Origin: Myxococcus dinghuensis
GTDB taxonomy: Bacteria; Myxococcota; Myxococcia; Myxococcales; Myxococcaceae
Reading direction: 5' to 3'
Length of the DNA: 64,000 bases
Assembly: GCF_024198235.1 (NCBI RefSeq)
Contig: NZ_JAKCFB010000012.1
Coordinates: forward strand, 152,856-216,855
Shown: positions 35,206 through 45,096 of the stretch, in pieces
Numbering within the stretch: position 1 is the stretch's first letter
How the letters are laid out: every line of letters begins with the position of its first letter
The notes under the pieces: generated by a model
Told to the model about the DNA's origin: nothing
Databases searched by the model: none
What the model saw: the letters and a program-made list of their open reading frames with translations, nothing else
Made by a program: the position numbers and the translations under genes

Positions 35206-35967
35206 ATGGACAAGGTCATCGTCATCACGGGGGCGAGCGGTGGAATCGGCGCCGAGCTGGCCCGACAGGCGGGGGCGCGTGGCGCGAAGGTGGTGCTGGC
35301 GGCACGTCGTCGCGCGGAGCTGGAGGCGGTTGCGGCGCGCTCGGGCCAGGAGGCCCTGGCCGTGGTCACCGACGTGACTCGCAGGGACGAGGTGGAGCGG
35401 CTGCGGGACGCGGCGCTCGCGCGCTTCGGGCGCATCGACGTCTGGGTGAACAACGCGGGGCGAGGCATCACCCGCTCGGTGTCGGCGCTGACGGACGAGG
35501 ACCTCACGGAGATGTGGCGCGACAACGTGAACAGCGCGCTCTACGGCATGCAGGCCGTGCTGCCGCACTTCCAGTCGAGGAACGCCGGGCAGATCCTCAA
35601 CGTCTCCAGCGTCCTCGGGCGGCTGCCGGGTGTGCCCCATCGCTCCGCGTACAGCGCCGCGAAGCATGCGCTCAACGCGCTGAGCGCCTGCTTGCGCCAG
35701 GAGCTGCGCGAGTCGCATCCCGGCATCGTCGTCACCGTGGTCATGCCGGGCGTCGTCGCCACCGAGTTCGGCACGAACGCCCGGGGGGGCGGCCCCGACT
35801 CCCGGATGCTGCCCGGCGCGCAGAGCGTGGAGGAGGCCTCGGCGGTCATCCTCGAGGCCATCGAGCACCCTCGCGCGGACGTCTACACGCGGGAGGCCGC
35901 GCGTGTGGAGATCGAGCGCTACTACCACGACGTGGAGGCCTTCGAACGCGCCGCCGCGAAGCGCTGA
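35206..35967 (+). CDS. Short-chain dehydrogenase/reductase
   Basis: A classical 253-residue SDR: cofactor motif TGASGGIG (9-16), the NNAG motif (82-85), a catalytic Ser around 134-135, and Tyr149/Lys153 in YSAAKHA. The segment LAARRRAELE after strand two, with basic residues, suggests NADP preference. The C-terminus ends in a family-variable helix (RYYHDVEAFERAAAKR). The substrate is not inferable. GGGAGGAAGG just before the ATG gives a strong ribosome site. It is a single gene, convergent with the efflux operon. Confidence 0.9.
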   Translation: MDKVIVITGASGGIGAELARQAGARGAKVVLAARRRAELEAVAARSGQEALAVVTDVTRRDEVERLRDAALARFGRIDVWVNNAGRGITRSVSALTDEDLTEMWRDNVNSALYGMQAVLPHFQSRNAGQILNVSSVLGRLPGVPHRSAYSAAKHALNALSACLRQELRESHPGIVVTVVMPGVVATEFGTNARGGGPDSRMLPGAQSVEEASAVILEAIEHPRADVYTREAARVEIERYYHDVEAFERAAAKR

Positions 35968-35983
35968 GGCGGGGTGGGTTCGT

Positions 35984-36018
35984 CTCGCCGGGAGGGTGGG
36001 GTGACTCCTCCCGGCGAG
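35984..36018. terminator. Bidirectional terminator hairpin
   Basis: CTCGCCGGGAGG (35984-35995) and CCTCCCGGCGAG (36007-36018) form a perfect 12-bp stem in the 57-base gap between the convergent SDR gene and the efflux permease gene. The location suits termination of both, although T runs are absent. Confidence 0.6.
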
Positions 36019-36024
36019 GTCCCG

Positions 36025-37230
36025 TCACTCGTAGCGCAGCGACTCGATGGGGGCGAGGCTCGCCGCGCGACGGGCCGGCCAGATGCCGAAGAACACGCCC
36101 ACGGTCGCCGAGAAGGCGATGGCCACCACGATGGCCTCGGGCGCCACGACCATCGTCCAGCCCATGACCCGCTGGAGGATGGCTGCTCCACCGACGCCGA
36201 GCAGCAGGCCCAGCGTGCCTCCGGCCAGGCACAGCACCAGGGACTCGACGAGGAACTGGAGCAGGATGTCCATCCCCGTGGCGCCGAGCGCCTTGCGCAG
36301 GCCGATCTCCCGCGTCCGCTCCGTCACGGACACCAGCATGATGTTCATGATGCCGATGCCTCCCACGAGCAGGGAGATGGCCGCGATGCCGGCCAGCAGC
36401 AGCGAGAACGTCTGCGTCGTCTCCTGCACCGTGGCCAGGAGCGACGCCTGGTCCCGGATGTTGAAGTCCGCCTGCGCCTCCGGGCGCAGCCGGTGTTCGC
36501 GGCGAAGCTTGGTGTCGATCTCCGCCATCGCGTCGTCCATGGACTTTTCGTCGACGGCCTGCACGGCGATGGAGCGGATGCGGTCGCTGCCCATCACCCG
36601 GAACTGGGCGGTGGACAGCGGGATGTAGAGGCTCTCGTCCGGGTTGGAGAAGCCCTGCGCGCCCTTCTCCGCGAGCACCCCGATGACCTCGAACGGGATG
36701 CCTCGGATGCGGAGGGTCTCACCCACCAGCGCCGCCGAGTCCCTCGCGCCAATCTGCGCGCCCACGAGCGCGCCCAGCACCACGACGCGGCGACGCCCCC
36801 GGTCCTCCGCGTCCGTGAAGAGGCGACCGGCGACGAGGTTGGACTCGTTGATGGTGAAGTACGCGGGCCAGGCGCCCACCACGGACATGTTCGCGTTGCC
36901 CGCGCCGAGCTCCACCTGGAAGCGCGATTCGATCTCCGGCGAGACGGCCTGGATGTGCTTCGGGTTCGCCCGCAGCGCCTCCGCGTCGTCGATGGTCATC
37001 GTCGCCTGTCCACGGCCCAGGCCTCCGGAGAAGGACTGGCCGGGCCGCACCGTCAGCACGTTGGTGCCGAGCGTCTTCAGGCGCTGCTCGACGGAGCGCT
37101 GGGCCCCTTCGCCCAGCGCCACCATGGTGATGACCGCCGCGATGCCGATGACGATGCCCAGCATCGTGAGCAGCGAGCGCAGCTTGTTGGCGAGGACCGC
37201 GTCGAACGCGACCAGGATGATCTCTCCCAT
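36025..37230 (-). CDS. MacB-type ABC transporter permease
   Basis: A 401-residue membrane subunit with the MacB/FtsX layout. One N-terminal helix (RSLLTMLGIVIGIAAVITMVA) is followed by a large periplasmic MacB_PCD domain (~50-275) and three C-terminal helices (FSLLLAGIAAISLLVGGIGI; LVLCLAGGTLGLLLGVG; the last one before WPARRAASLAPIESLRYE). The TEIGLRKALGA coupling segment is present as REIGLRKALGA. It is the last gene of a tolC-ATPase-adaptor-permease operon. Such systems act as mechanotransmission pumps expelling macrolides, peptides, lipids or siderophores. Confidence 0.94.
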   Translation of the reverse strand: MGEIILVAFDAVLANKLRSLLTMLGIVIGIAAVITMVALGEGAQRSVEQRLKTLGTNVLTVRPGQSFSGGLGRGQATMTIDDAEALRANPKHIQAVSPEIESRFQVELGAGNANMSVVGAWPAYFTINESNLVAGRLFTDAEDRGRRRVVVLGALVGAQIGARDSAALVGETLRIRGIPFEVIGVLAEKGAQGFSNPDESLYIPLSTAQFRVMGSDRIRSIAVQAVDEKSMDDAMAEIDTKLRREHRLRPEAQADFNIRDQASLLATVQETTQTFSLLLAGIAAISLLVGGIGIMNIMLVSVTERTREIGLRKALGATGMDILLQFLVESLVLCLAGGTLGLLLGVGGAAILQRVMGWTMVVAPEAIVVAIAFSATVGVFFGIWPARRAASLAPIESLRYE

Positions 37231-37248
37231 GACCTGAACTCCTCCTGC

Positions 37249-38730
37249 CTACCGTCCACCACCGCCCATGCGCATGCCACCGCCGCCGGGAATCATCCCG
37301 CCCGCGGCCTGGCGCATGCGCTCCGTGCGCTGCTGCTGCTGTTGCTGGAGCTGCGCGACCGAGATGAGCAGCACCTGCTCACCGTCCTGGAGTCCGCTGA
37401 GGACCTCGGAGCTCTCCCAGTCGCTCAGGCCCAGCGTCACCCGGCGCGGCTCCGGCCCCTTCGGGCCCTGCACGAAGACGACGCCAGGACGGGTGTCTCC
37501 AGTGCCTTGTCCCCCTTCGCGCTCGCGCCCACGTCCGCGCCGGCCCTCGCCCGGGCCTTCCGCGCCCGGACCCGTGGCGCCCGTCGTGGCCACGTTCACC
37601 GGCGTCGCACTGCCCACCGCCGGCGCCGTGCCCGCGGCACGCGGTCCCTCCGTCGGTGCACCCGGTGCGGCCGGGCCGCTGCCTCCGGCCGCGGACGGGG
37701 CCTCGCCGCCACCCGGGGGACCGCCCCGGCCACCCGGCGGACGGAGCAGGGCGCGCACCGTCTCCTCACTCACGCCCACCGTCGCCGCCGCCGAGCGCGC
37801 GTCGCGCATGCTCACCACGGCGGAGTTCGGCACGGTGAGCGCGTTGCGGCGGCGCGAGATTTCAATCGCGACCTCGGCGTTCATACCCGGGCGGAGCAGC
37901 CCGTCCGGGTTCTCCAGCCGCACCAGCACCGGGAAGAGGGTGACGTTCTGCTCCACGAGCGCCTGCGGTTCGATCTTCACGACATCGCCCACGAACGTCT
38001 TGCCCGGGTAGGCCTCCATCGTCACGCGCGCCTTGAGGCCGGCCTTGAGCTGCCCCACGTCCGTCTCGTCCACCTTCGCGCGGACCTGCATGATGGACAG
38101 GTCCGCCATCTTGAAGAGCGTGCTGCCGCCGGACACGTTGGACGTGGCGGAGGCGATGATCTGCCCCGGTTGGATCTGCCGCTCCAGCAGCGTGCCGGAG
38201 CTGGGCGCGCGGATGGTGACGTCGCGGCTGCGCTCCTTGGCGAGCTGGAGGTTGGTCTCCGCGCGCACCTTCGCCGCGCGGGCCGTGGCGTACGCGTCCA
38301 CCGCGGACTCATACTCCTGTTGGGTGACGTAGCCGGACTGGCGCAGCGACTCCATGCGCTGTCGCTGGGCCTCGGTCGTGTTCAGTCGCACGCGCGCGGA
38401 CTCCAGGTCCGCCTGGGCCTGGGCCAGCGCGTTCTGCACGTCGCGCGGGTCGATCTCCGCCAGGAGCGCGTCCTTCTCCACCTTGTCCCCGGTGTCGAAG
38501 AGGACGCGCAGCACCTCGCCGGAGGCCTTGGACTTCACCTCCACCACGCGCAGGGGCTCCACGAGTCCCGCCGACTCCGCCACCACCTCCATGTCCCGCC
38601 GCTCCACCGCCACCACCGCCGCGGAGCGCGCGGGCGCCTCCTTCTCCCCGGTGCCTCGGACGTAATACACGCCCGCGCCGAGCAGGAGTGCCGCGGCACC
38701 CGTGATGACCACCTTCTTCGTCTTGCTCAC
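37249..38730 (-). CDS. MacA-type periplasmic adaptor (membrane fusion protein)
   Basis: The 493-residue adaptor has an N-terminal membrane anchor (about 6-22), a lipoyl/barrel-sandwich half (SKASGEVLRVLFDTGDKV), a long alpha-hairpin (ALAQAQADLESARVRLNTTEAQRQR and its return) and beta-barrel domains. It deviates from MacA in a Gly/Pro-rich insertion of about 110 residues (~330-435) before the last strands and a Gln-rich, Gly/Met-rich tail (QQQQQQRTERM, GGGMRMGGGGR). GTG at 38730 is chosen because GGAGG lies six bases upstream. It links the MacB permease to the TolC protein encoded in the same operon. Confidence 0.92.
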   Translation of the reverse strand: MSKTKKVVITGAAALLLGAGVYYVRGTGEKEAPARSAAVVAVERRDMEVVAESAGLVEPLRVVEVKSKASGEVLRVLFDTGDKVEKDALLAEIDPRDVQNALAQAQADLESARVRLNTTEAQRQRMESLRQSGYVTQQEYESAVDAYATARAAKVRAETNLQLAKERSRDVTIRAPSSGTLLERQIQPGQIIASATSNVSGGSTLFKMADLSIMQVRAKVDETDVGQLKAGLKARVTMEAYPGKTFVGDVVKIEPQALVEQNVTLFPVLVRLENPDGLLRPGMNAEVAIEISRRRNALTVPNSAVVSMRDARSAAATVGVSEETVRALLRPPGGRGGPPGGGEAPSAAGGSGPAAPGAPTEGPRAAGTAPAVGSATPVNVATTGATGPGAEGPGEGRRGRGREREGGQGTGDTRPGVVFVQGPKGPEPRRVTLGLSDWESSEVLSGLQDGEQVLLISVAQLQQQQQQRTERMRQAAGGMIPGGGGMRMGGGGR

Positions 38731-38774
38731 GACGTCCCTCCAGGTCCTCGAGGCCGCGCGCCGCGCGGTCCCGC

Positions 38775-39521
38775 TCAATTCCGCTTCCGCTCGTCCCGCT
38801 CGATGACGCCGTCCTTCAGGAACAACACCCGCTGCGCGAACGCGGCGATGTCCGACTCGTGCGTGACGAGCATCAACGTCTGGCCCTGGGCGTGCAATTC
38901 GCCGAACAGGGCCATGATCTCCTCACCCGTGCGGCTGTCGAGCGCGCCCGTGGGCTCGTCCGCCAGCAGCAGCGCGGGTTGGGTCACCAGCGCACGGGCG
39001 ATGGCCACGCGCTGGCGTTGTCCACCCGACAGCTCGTTGGGCTTGTGGTCCTTGCGCGACCCCAGCCCCACGCGGTCCAGCATGGCCGCCGCCCGCTCGC
39101 GCCGGTCCTTCTTGGCCATGCGCGCGTACACCAGCGGGAGCGCCACGTTGTCGAGCGCCGTCGCCCGGGGAAGCAGGTTGAAGCTCTGGAACACGAAGCC
39201 CAGCTCCCGATTGCGGATGCGCGCGAGCGCATCCTCCGACATGCCAGCCACCGGCTGGCCGTTGAGCCAGTACTGCCCACCGCTGGGGACGTCGAGGCAG
39301 CCGATGAGATTCATGAAGGTCGACTTGCCGGAGCCGGACGGTCCCATCACCGCGACGTACTCGTTGCGGCGGATGGTGAGGTCCACGCCGCGCAGCGCGT
39401 GCACCACCTCCGAGCCCATCTTGTAGTCCTTGCGCAGACCTTCCACGCGGATGACCAGGTCCGCGATGTCGCGCGTCGCCTGGGGCTGCGCCTGCTCCGG
39501 TGTCTGGGTGGGCGTGCTCAC
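38775..39521 (-). CDS. MacB/LolD-type ABC transporter ATPase
   Basis: A 248-residue nucleotide-binding subunit with Walker [11 protein letters not shown]-loop FVFQSFNLL, signature [15 protein letters not shown], Walker [12 protein letters not shown] and switch histidine in LVTHESD. Here the ATPase is encoded separately from the permease, unlike E. coli MacB. The ATG lies inside the tolC-like stop region (ATGA-type overlap at 39518-39521), giving tight coupling to the outer-membrane subunit. Confidence 0.95.
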   Translation of the reverse strand: MSTPTQTPEQAQPQATRDIADLVIRVEGLRKDYKMGSEVVHALRGVDLTIRRNEYVAVMGPSGSGKSTFMNLIGCLDVPSGGQYWLNGQPVAGMSEDALARIRNRELGFVFQSFNLLPRATALDNVALPLVYARMAKKDRRERAAAMLDRVGLGSRKDHKPNELSGGQRQRVAIARALVTQPALLLADEPTGALDSRTGEEIMALFGELHAQGQTLMLVTHESDIAAFAQRVLFLKDGVIERDERKRN

Positions 39522-40978
39522 AGCGGCCTCCCGGCGAGTGCCTCCAGCTCCGCCCGCGCGATGCGGTAGTCGAAGCGGGCGGACACGAGGTTGATCTCCG
39601 ACTGCACCAGGCTCTCCTGCGACGTCAGCAGGTCGAGGATGGTGGTGGCCCCCAGCCGGTAGCGCTCCTGCTGGACCTTGAGGTCCTCGCGCGCCACCTC
39701 GACGGCCTGCTCGGAGAAGCCGATGCGGTCCGCCGAGAGGCGGATCTGCGCCAGCGCCTGCGCCGCGCCGGAGCGCAGCGCCCGCCGCGTGTCCGCGAGC
39801 TGGGCCTGCGACACCATCTCCGACGTGCGCGCCCGCTGCACGCGCTCTTCACGGAGGAAGCCGTCGAAGATGGGATAGGCGAGGCCCAGGCGCACGGACC
39901 AGCTCGTCGAGCCGCCGTTGAAGCTCGGGTCCTGGTTGAACCAGTCGTAGCCCGCGGACAGGCGCACCGTCGGCAGGTAGGTCGCCTTGGCCGCGCTCAC
40001 GCCGGCCTCGGAGGCCTTCAGGGTCGCCGCCGCCGCGAGCACCGCAGGCGCGTTGGCCTCCAACTCGACGAGCAGCGCGTCGGGGGTGAGCGCGATGGGG
40101 CGGGGTGCCTCGTCCGCCATCGGCCTGGCCCCCACGGGGCCCTCCTCGCCGATGAGCCGCCCCAGCGACAGCGTGGCCGACTCCCGCTGGGTCTCCGCCG
40201 TGCGCAGGGCCTCGCGCGCGTTGGTGTGGTCGAGCTGCGCGCGCAACAGGTCCGACCGCGTCGCCGACCCCACCGCGAGCCGTCGCTCGGCGGCCTCCGC
40301 GTTCTGCTTCGCTCGCTCGATGCGGGAGTTCGCGACCTGCTCCAGGCCCTCGGCGCGCAGCACCTCGAAGAAGGACCGCTGCACCTCGAGGACCGCGTTG
40401 GCCCGCTGGGCGACGAGCTGGGCCTCGGCCGCGCCCGTCTGCGCTTGCGTCTGCTTGCGGTTGGCGCCGCGCTGGCCGCCCGTGAAGACGTTCCACGACG
40501 CGGCGAGCCCCGCGGCGTACGTGTCGTTGGAGCCCGACGACACCGCGCCTGTCTCCGGATCGATGCGCCGGCTGCTCGACAGCGCGCCGCTGGCGCTCGC
40601 CGACAGGTTCGGCAGGTAGGCGCCCACCGCGCTGCGCTCCGCGGCCTCCGCGTTGGTGACGTTGCCCGTGGCCTGCGCCACCTGGGGATTGGCCTTCATC
40701 GCGCGGAGGATGGCCTCCTCGAGCGTGACGCTCGTCGCCGCCTTCGCCTCGCTCGGGGGCTGCGCCGTGGCGGGCCGTGCCTCGCTCGTGACGGTGGCCG
40801 CGGGCGCGACGGGCTCGGTGGGCGCCGCGACCGGCGCGTCCGCGGGCTTGCTCGTCTGGACCGCGGGCTCCTGTGCCCAGGTGCTCCCCGTCACCGCCAT
40901 GCCTCCCAGGACCCCCAACGCCCACGCCGTCATCCGACGGGGCCGTCTCTGGAATCGTGTTCCCTGGCGCATCGTCAT
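39518..40978 (-). CDS. TolC-family outer-membrane efflux protein
   Basis: The 486-residue protein has a signal peptide (about 16-35, cleaved near STWAQ), an Ala/Pro-rich spacer and two TolC repeats. The repeats contain typical [17 protein letters not shown] helices and [16 protein letters not shown] / [14 protein letters not shown] strand segments. Its position as the first gene of the operon and overlap with the ATPase gene mark it as the dedicated exit duct. ATG at 40978 is preceded by AAGG. A sigma-54-type promoter lies 66 bases upstream. Confidence 0.93.
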   Translation of the reverse strand: MTMRQGTRFQRRPRRMTAWALGVLGGMAVTGSTWAQEPAVQTSKPADAPVAAPTEPVAPAATVTSEARPATAQPPSEAKAATSVTLEEAILRAMKANPQVAQATGNVTNAEAAERSAVGAYLPNLSASASGALSSSRRIDPETGAVSSGSNDTYAAGLAASWNVFTGGQRGANRKQTQAQTGAAEAQLVAQRANAVLEVQRSFFEVLRAEGLEQVANSRIERAKQNAEAAERRLAVGSATRSDLLRAQLDHTNAREALRTAETQRESATLSLGRLIGEEGPVGARPMADEAPRPIALTPDALLVELEANAPAVLAAAATLKASEAGVSAAKATYLPTVRLSAGYDWFNQDPSFNGGSTSWSVRLGLAYPIFDGFLREERVQRARTSEMVSQAQLADTRRALRSGAAQALAQIRLSADRIGFSEQAVEVAREDLKVQQERYRLGATTILDLLTSQESLVQSEINLVSARFDYRIARAELEALAGRPL

Positions 40979-41043
40979 CGCAGCCTTGTCCCGTTGAGAG
41001 CCGGGGCGCTCCTCACGCTCCCGGCGTTTCCGAGCGGGACGAT

Positions 41044-41059
41044 TGCATGCGTCTTGCCA
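41044..41059 (-). promoter_or_regulatory. Sigma-54 promoter of the efflux operon
   Basis: On the minus strand the sequence TGGCAAGACGCATGCA matches 14 of 16 positions of the -24/-12 consensus TGGCACGNNNNTTGCA, with the invariant GG and GC separated by exactly 10 bases. It would start transcription near 41033 and give a leader of about 55 bases before the tolC-like ATG at 40978. The adjacent response regulator has the GAFTGA motif needed to activate such a promoter. Confidence 0.7.
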
Positions 41060-41124
41060 GTGCTCAACCCATTGAAATTGCGAGATAATTTCGAGCAGAT
41101 GTTGCCGAAAGAGCAGTTCGACTG

Positions 41125-41137
41125 CGGATTCCGCACT
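41125..41137. promoter_or_regulatory. 13-bp palindrome, candidate regulator-binding site 1
   Basis: TGCGGATTCCGCA is a perfect inverted repeat (6-1-6). Its centre lies about 98 bp upstream of the predicted efflux-operon start, the usual distance for an NtrC-type enhancer site. The identical 13-mer occurs again at 41338. Confidence 0.6.
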
Positions 41138-41199
41138 CACGGCCGCACGGGGGGCGGGCAGGTGGTCGGGACGACGTGGGACGGAGGTCGGGGAAGGCC

Positions 41200-41215
41200 G
41201 GGCCTCGTGATTGCA
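41200..41215 (+). promoter_or_regulatory. Weak candidate sigma-54 promoter of the kinase/regulator operon
   Basis: GGC (41201-41203) and TTGCA (41211-41215) keep the GG-N10-GC spacing, but the -24 box is poor. If used, transcription starts near 41227 and the palindrome at 41125 would be ~96 bp upstream of it as well. Confidence 0.25.
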
Positions 41216-41337
41216 CGGCGCCGGATCCGAGAGTTCGGCCGTGGTGCCGTTCCCCCTCCCACGGAGAGACGTCCATGCGCGTGACAGCAACCAGGCGACG
41301 GGATGCCCACGAGGTCCCCGGGGCTGACGGAAGTGAG

Positions 41338-41350
41338 TGCGGATTCCGCA
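41338..41350. promoter_or_regulatory. 13-bp palindrome, candidate regulator-binding site 2
   Basis: An exact second copy of TGCGGATTCCGCA, 213 bp from the first and 38 bp upstream of the histidine-kinase start codon. It could serve autoregulation or act as a distal enhancer for the efflux promoter. Confidence 0.55.
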
Positions 41351-41387
41351 TCCGGGATGCAGAGTTCGCAGCGGCGGGAGGAACTTC

Positions 41388-42713
<1,326 letters not shown>

Positions 42714-42716
42714 GCG

Positions 42717-44063
42717 ATGGCTCGCATCCTGGTGGCGGACGACGAAGAAGGGGTGCGCTCGTTCATCGCGGAGGCGCTCGAGGTCGAGGGCCACGCGGTG
42801 AGCACGGCGGCGGATGGGGACGAGGCCGCGCGGGTGCTGGCCAGGCAAGGTGTGGATCTGCTCGTCACCGACCTGCGCATGCCGGGCATGGACGGGCTGA
42901 CGCTGCTGCGCAAGGTGCGCGAGGAGCAGCCGGACGTGGAGGTCATCGTCCTCACCGCGGTGGGCTCCGTGGAGAGCGCCGTCGCGGCGATGAAGGCTGG
43001 CGCCTTCGAGTATCTGCTCAAGCCCGTGGGCAGCCCCGCGGAGCTGCGGCTGACGGCGGCGCGGGCGCTGGAGCGGCGCGCGCTGCTCAACTTCAAGACG
43101 GAGGCGCGCCAGTCGACGGGGGAGGTCGTCCTGAGCTGGGGCGCGCCGTCCATGGCTCCCGTGGTGGAGGCGCTGCGCAAGGTGGCGCCCACCCATGCCA
43201 CGGTGCTGTTGGTGGGGGAGAGCGGCACGGGCAAGGAGGTGGCCGCGCGGGCGCTGCACCAGTGGAGCGAGCGCTCGGAAGGGCCCTTCGTCGCGGTGAA
43301 CTGCGCGGCCCTCACGGAGACGCTGCTCGAGAGCGAGCTGTTCGGTCACGAGAAGGGCGCCTTCACCGGCGCGGTGGCCCAGCGCCGGGGCCGCATCGAG
43401 CTGGCCCAGGGCGGCACGTTCTTCCTCGACGAGGTGGGCGAGCTGAAGGCGGAGCTTCAGGCGAAGCTCCTGCGGGTGATCCAGGAACGGCGGTTCGAGC
43501 GGGTGGGGGGCACGCGAACGCTGGAGGCCGACGTGCGCTGGGTGGCGGCCACCAACCGCGACCTCAAGGGCATGATGGCCCATGGCGAGTTCCGCGAGGA
43601 CCTCTATCACCGGCTCGCGGTGTTCCCCATCCGGTTGCCGTCGTTGCGCGAGCGCCGCGAGGACCTGCGGCCCCTGTCGGAGCTGCTGTTGCGGCGCATC
43701 GGCGAGGAGCTGGGGCGGCCGGGGCTGAAGCTGTCACCGGAGGCCTCCGCGCGCCTCGATGAGTTCCCCTGGCCCGGGAACGTGCGCGAGCTGCGCAACG
43801 CCCTGGAGCGCGCGGCCATCCTCGCGGATGGCCCGGTGGTCGACGCGCGTCACCTGTGGTTGGATCCGACGAGCGCGCCCACCCCCACGGCCACGCCCGC
43901 CACGGGAGCGCGGCTCCCGGACACGACGTTGGAGGAGCTGGAGCGGATGGCCATCGAGCAGGCCATCGCGGACGAAGGGGGCAACCGCAAGCGCGCGGCC
44001 CAGCGGCTGGGTATCGGCCTGCGGACGCTCTACGACAAGCTGCGGCGCTACGGGATGCAGTGA
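42717..44063 (+). CDS. Sigma-54-dependent response regulator (NtrC family)
   Basis: The 448-residue regulator has a receiver domain with phospho-acceptor Asp52, Thr80 and Lys102. The AAA+ domain has Walker A GESGTGKE (167-174) and an intact GAFTGA loop (214-219) for contact with sigma-54. The C-terminal Fis-type helix-turn-helix (about 405-448) includes [24 protein letters not shown]. It is expected to bind the palindromes at 41125 and 41338 and to activate the sigma-54 promoter of the efflux genes. That target assignment is an inference from position. Confidence 0.96.
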   Translation: MARILVADDEEGVRSFIAEALEVEGHAVSTAADGDEAARVLARQGVDLLVTDLRMPGMDGLTLLRKVREEQPDVEVIVLTAVGSVESAVAAMKAGAFEYLLKPVGSPAELRLTAARALERRALLNFKTEARQSTGEVVLSWGAPSMAPVVEALRKVAPTHATVLLVGESGTGKEVAARALHQWSERSEGPFVAVNCAALTETLLESELFGHEKGAFTGAVAQRRGRIELAQGGTFFLDEVGELKAELQAKLLRVIQERRFERVGGTRTLEADVRWVAATNRDLKGMMAHGEFREDLYHRLAVFPIRLPSLRERREDLRPLSELLLRRIGEELGRPGLKLSPEASARLDEFPWPGNVRELRNALERAAILADGPVVDARHLWLDPTSAPTPTATPATGARLPDTTLEELERMAIEQAIADEGGNRKRAAQRLGIGLRTLYDKLRRYGMQ

Positions 44064-44175
44064 GGGCCGAGGAGGCCGTCCCGCGGCAGGACATCACCAC
44101 TCACGCGGGTTGGGCCGTGTCTCGGCTCGTGTGGGTGCGCCGCTTGGAGCGGTGCTCGAAGCCTGCTCGCCCGGC

Positions 44176-44345
44176 GTCGCGCCGCGGCGAGTGTTGGCTT
44201 GCCGGACCTGATGGCTTCGCCTGGCGCGGTGCCCCAGGCCCACCCGTGCGGTGTCGCGCCGTGGCGAGCGTCCTCCCAGTGGACCTGAAAGCGCCGCCTG
44301 GCGCCGTACCCGAGGCCGGCTCATGTCGTGGCGAGCCTCGGCCGA
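44176..44345. repeat. Degenerate tandem repeat, unit about 72-77 bp
   Basis: Unit 1 begins at 44176 with GTCGCGCCGCGGCGAG and unit 2 at 44253 with GTCGCGCCGTGGCGAG; both continue with GGACCTGA, GCCTGGCGC and AGGCC in the same order. A third, shortened unit begins at 44325 with GTCGTGGCGAG. The units also contain short inverted repeats (CTCGCC with GGCGAG). Confidence 0.6.
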
Positions 44346-44357
44346 CTGTCATGGTGA

Positions 44358-44390
44358 CGGCGCCACGCGAACCGGTGAATCGTGGCGCCG
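44358..44390. terminator. Perfect 10-bp hairpin
   Basis: CGGCGCCACG (44358-44367) pairs with CGTGGCGCCG (44381-44390). It lies 12 bases from the stop of the minus-strand gene at 44402 and downstream of the regulator gene, so it may terminate both transcripts. Confidence 0.5.
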
Positions 44391-44401
44391 CCGGGCGTGC
44401 T

Positions 44402-44995
44402 TCACGGAGGTCCGTAGCCCTGCACGCGGGAGTTGAGCTCCACCGCCGTGGCGTAGATCTGCGCCCACGTCCGGTACTTCAGGCGGTCGCCGAAGCCCTT
44501 CTGGTCGTTGGCGTAGTGGAAGAGGTCCTCCCGGAACAGCTTGTCGGCGGCCTTGCGCGCGTCACCGCTCAGCGGCGTGCCCTTGCGGTCGTAGTAGCGC
44601 AGCAGGTCGTAGCCGTAGTCGTGTGTCTTGGCCGCGGGGTCGAACTCCTGGTCCGGGCCAATCTTCCCCGGCGCGGACGCCGAGCCGAACGGGTCCTGCA
44701 TCCGCTGCCCGTGCCCGGTCTGGATGGCGAAGGGCTTGTAGCCCATCACCTTCTCGAAATCGGCCGGGGGAGGACGGGCGCCCGTGAGGTACTCCCGCAT
44801 CAGCTTGCCGTGGTCTCCGGCGGGGGCCGCGCCCACGCGGGCCGTCCGCTGCAGCGCCTCCGTGCCCTGGGTGAAGGTGTCCTTCACCTGGAGGCCGGTG
44901 GGGGCAACCTTCGCGGCGGGCGTCTGCGAGACGGGGGGCTCCGAACGGGAGGTGGTCGAGGGGCGAGGAGCGACTGAGGCGTTGCGGACGAGCAT
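44402..44995 (-). CDS. Phospholipase-A2-like protein
   Basis: The 197-residue protein has a Ser/Pro-rich N-terminus and no signal peptide. Residues ~109-140 contain PGKIGPDQEFDPAAKTHDYG with His125-Asp126 and Asp130 beyond. The pattern GP-x-n-D-x-AA-x2-HD-x2-YD matches the calcium loop and catalytic HD pair of parvovirus-VP1/bacterial PLA2-like domains, followed by a helix (ARKAADKLFREDLFHYAND). The calcium-binding Gly-x-Gly is only partly retained (IGPDQ). Activity on lipids is inferred, not shown. It is divergent from a small TPR gene, with a short AT-richer stretch (45000-45060) between them. Confidence 0.6.
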   Translation of the reverse strand: MLVRNASVAPRPSTTSRSEPPVSQTPAAKVAPTGLQVKDTFTQGTEALQRTARVGAAPAGDHGKLMREYLTGARPPPADFEKVMGYKPFAIQTGHGQRMQDPFGSASAPGKIGPDQEFDPAAKTHDYGYDLLRYYDRKGTPLSGDARKAADKLFREDLFHYANDQKGFGDRLKYRTWAQIYATAVELNSRVQGYGPP

Positions 44996-45096
44996 GTCGG
45001 ACCCGTTGGGGGAGCTTTGTACTGTTTTGTCGTACTCTGTGAGGGCGAAGTTGCGCGAAATGAGATGACGCGCTGCGCGGCGCGGAGGGAGTCAGC

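Larger units (their letters stand above)
44064..44401. other. Spacer between the regulator gene and the phospholipase-like gene
   Basis: No supportable gene is present. It contains a degenerate tandem repeat and a strong hairpin, described separately. The compositional bias is GC-rich but without the codon pattern of the flanking genes. Confidence 0.6.

Noticed and set aside
44176..44345. Possible CRISPR array
   Set aside because: Repeats are degenerate, 72-77 bp long, contiguous, with no unique spacers and no cas genes nearby.
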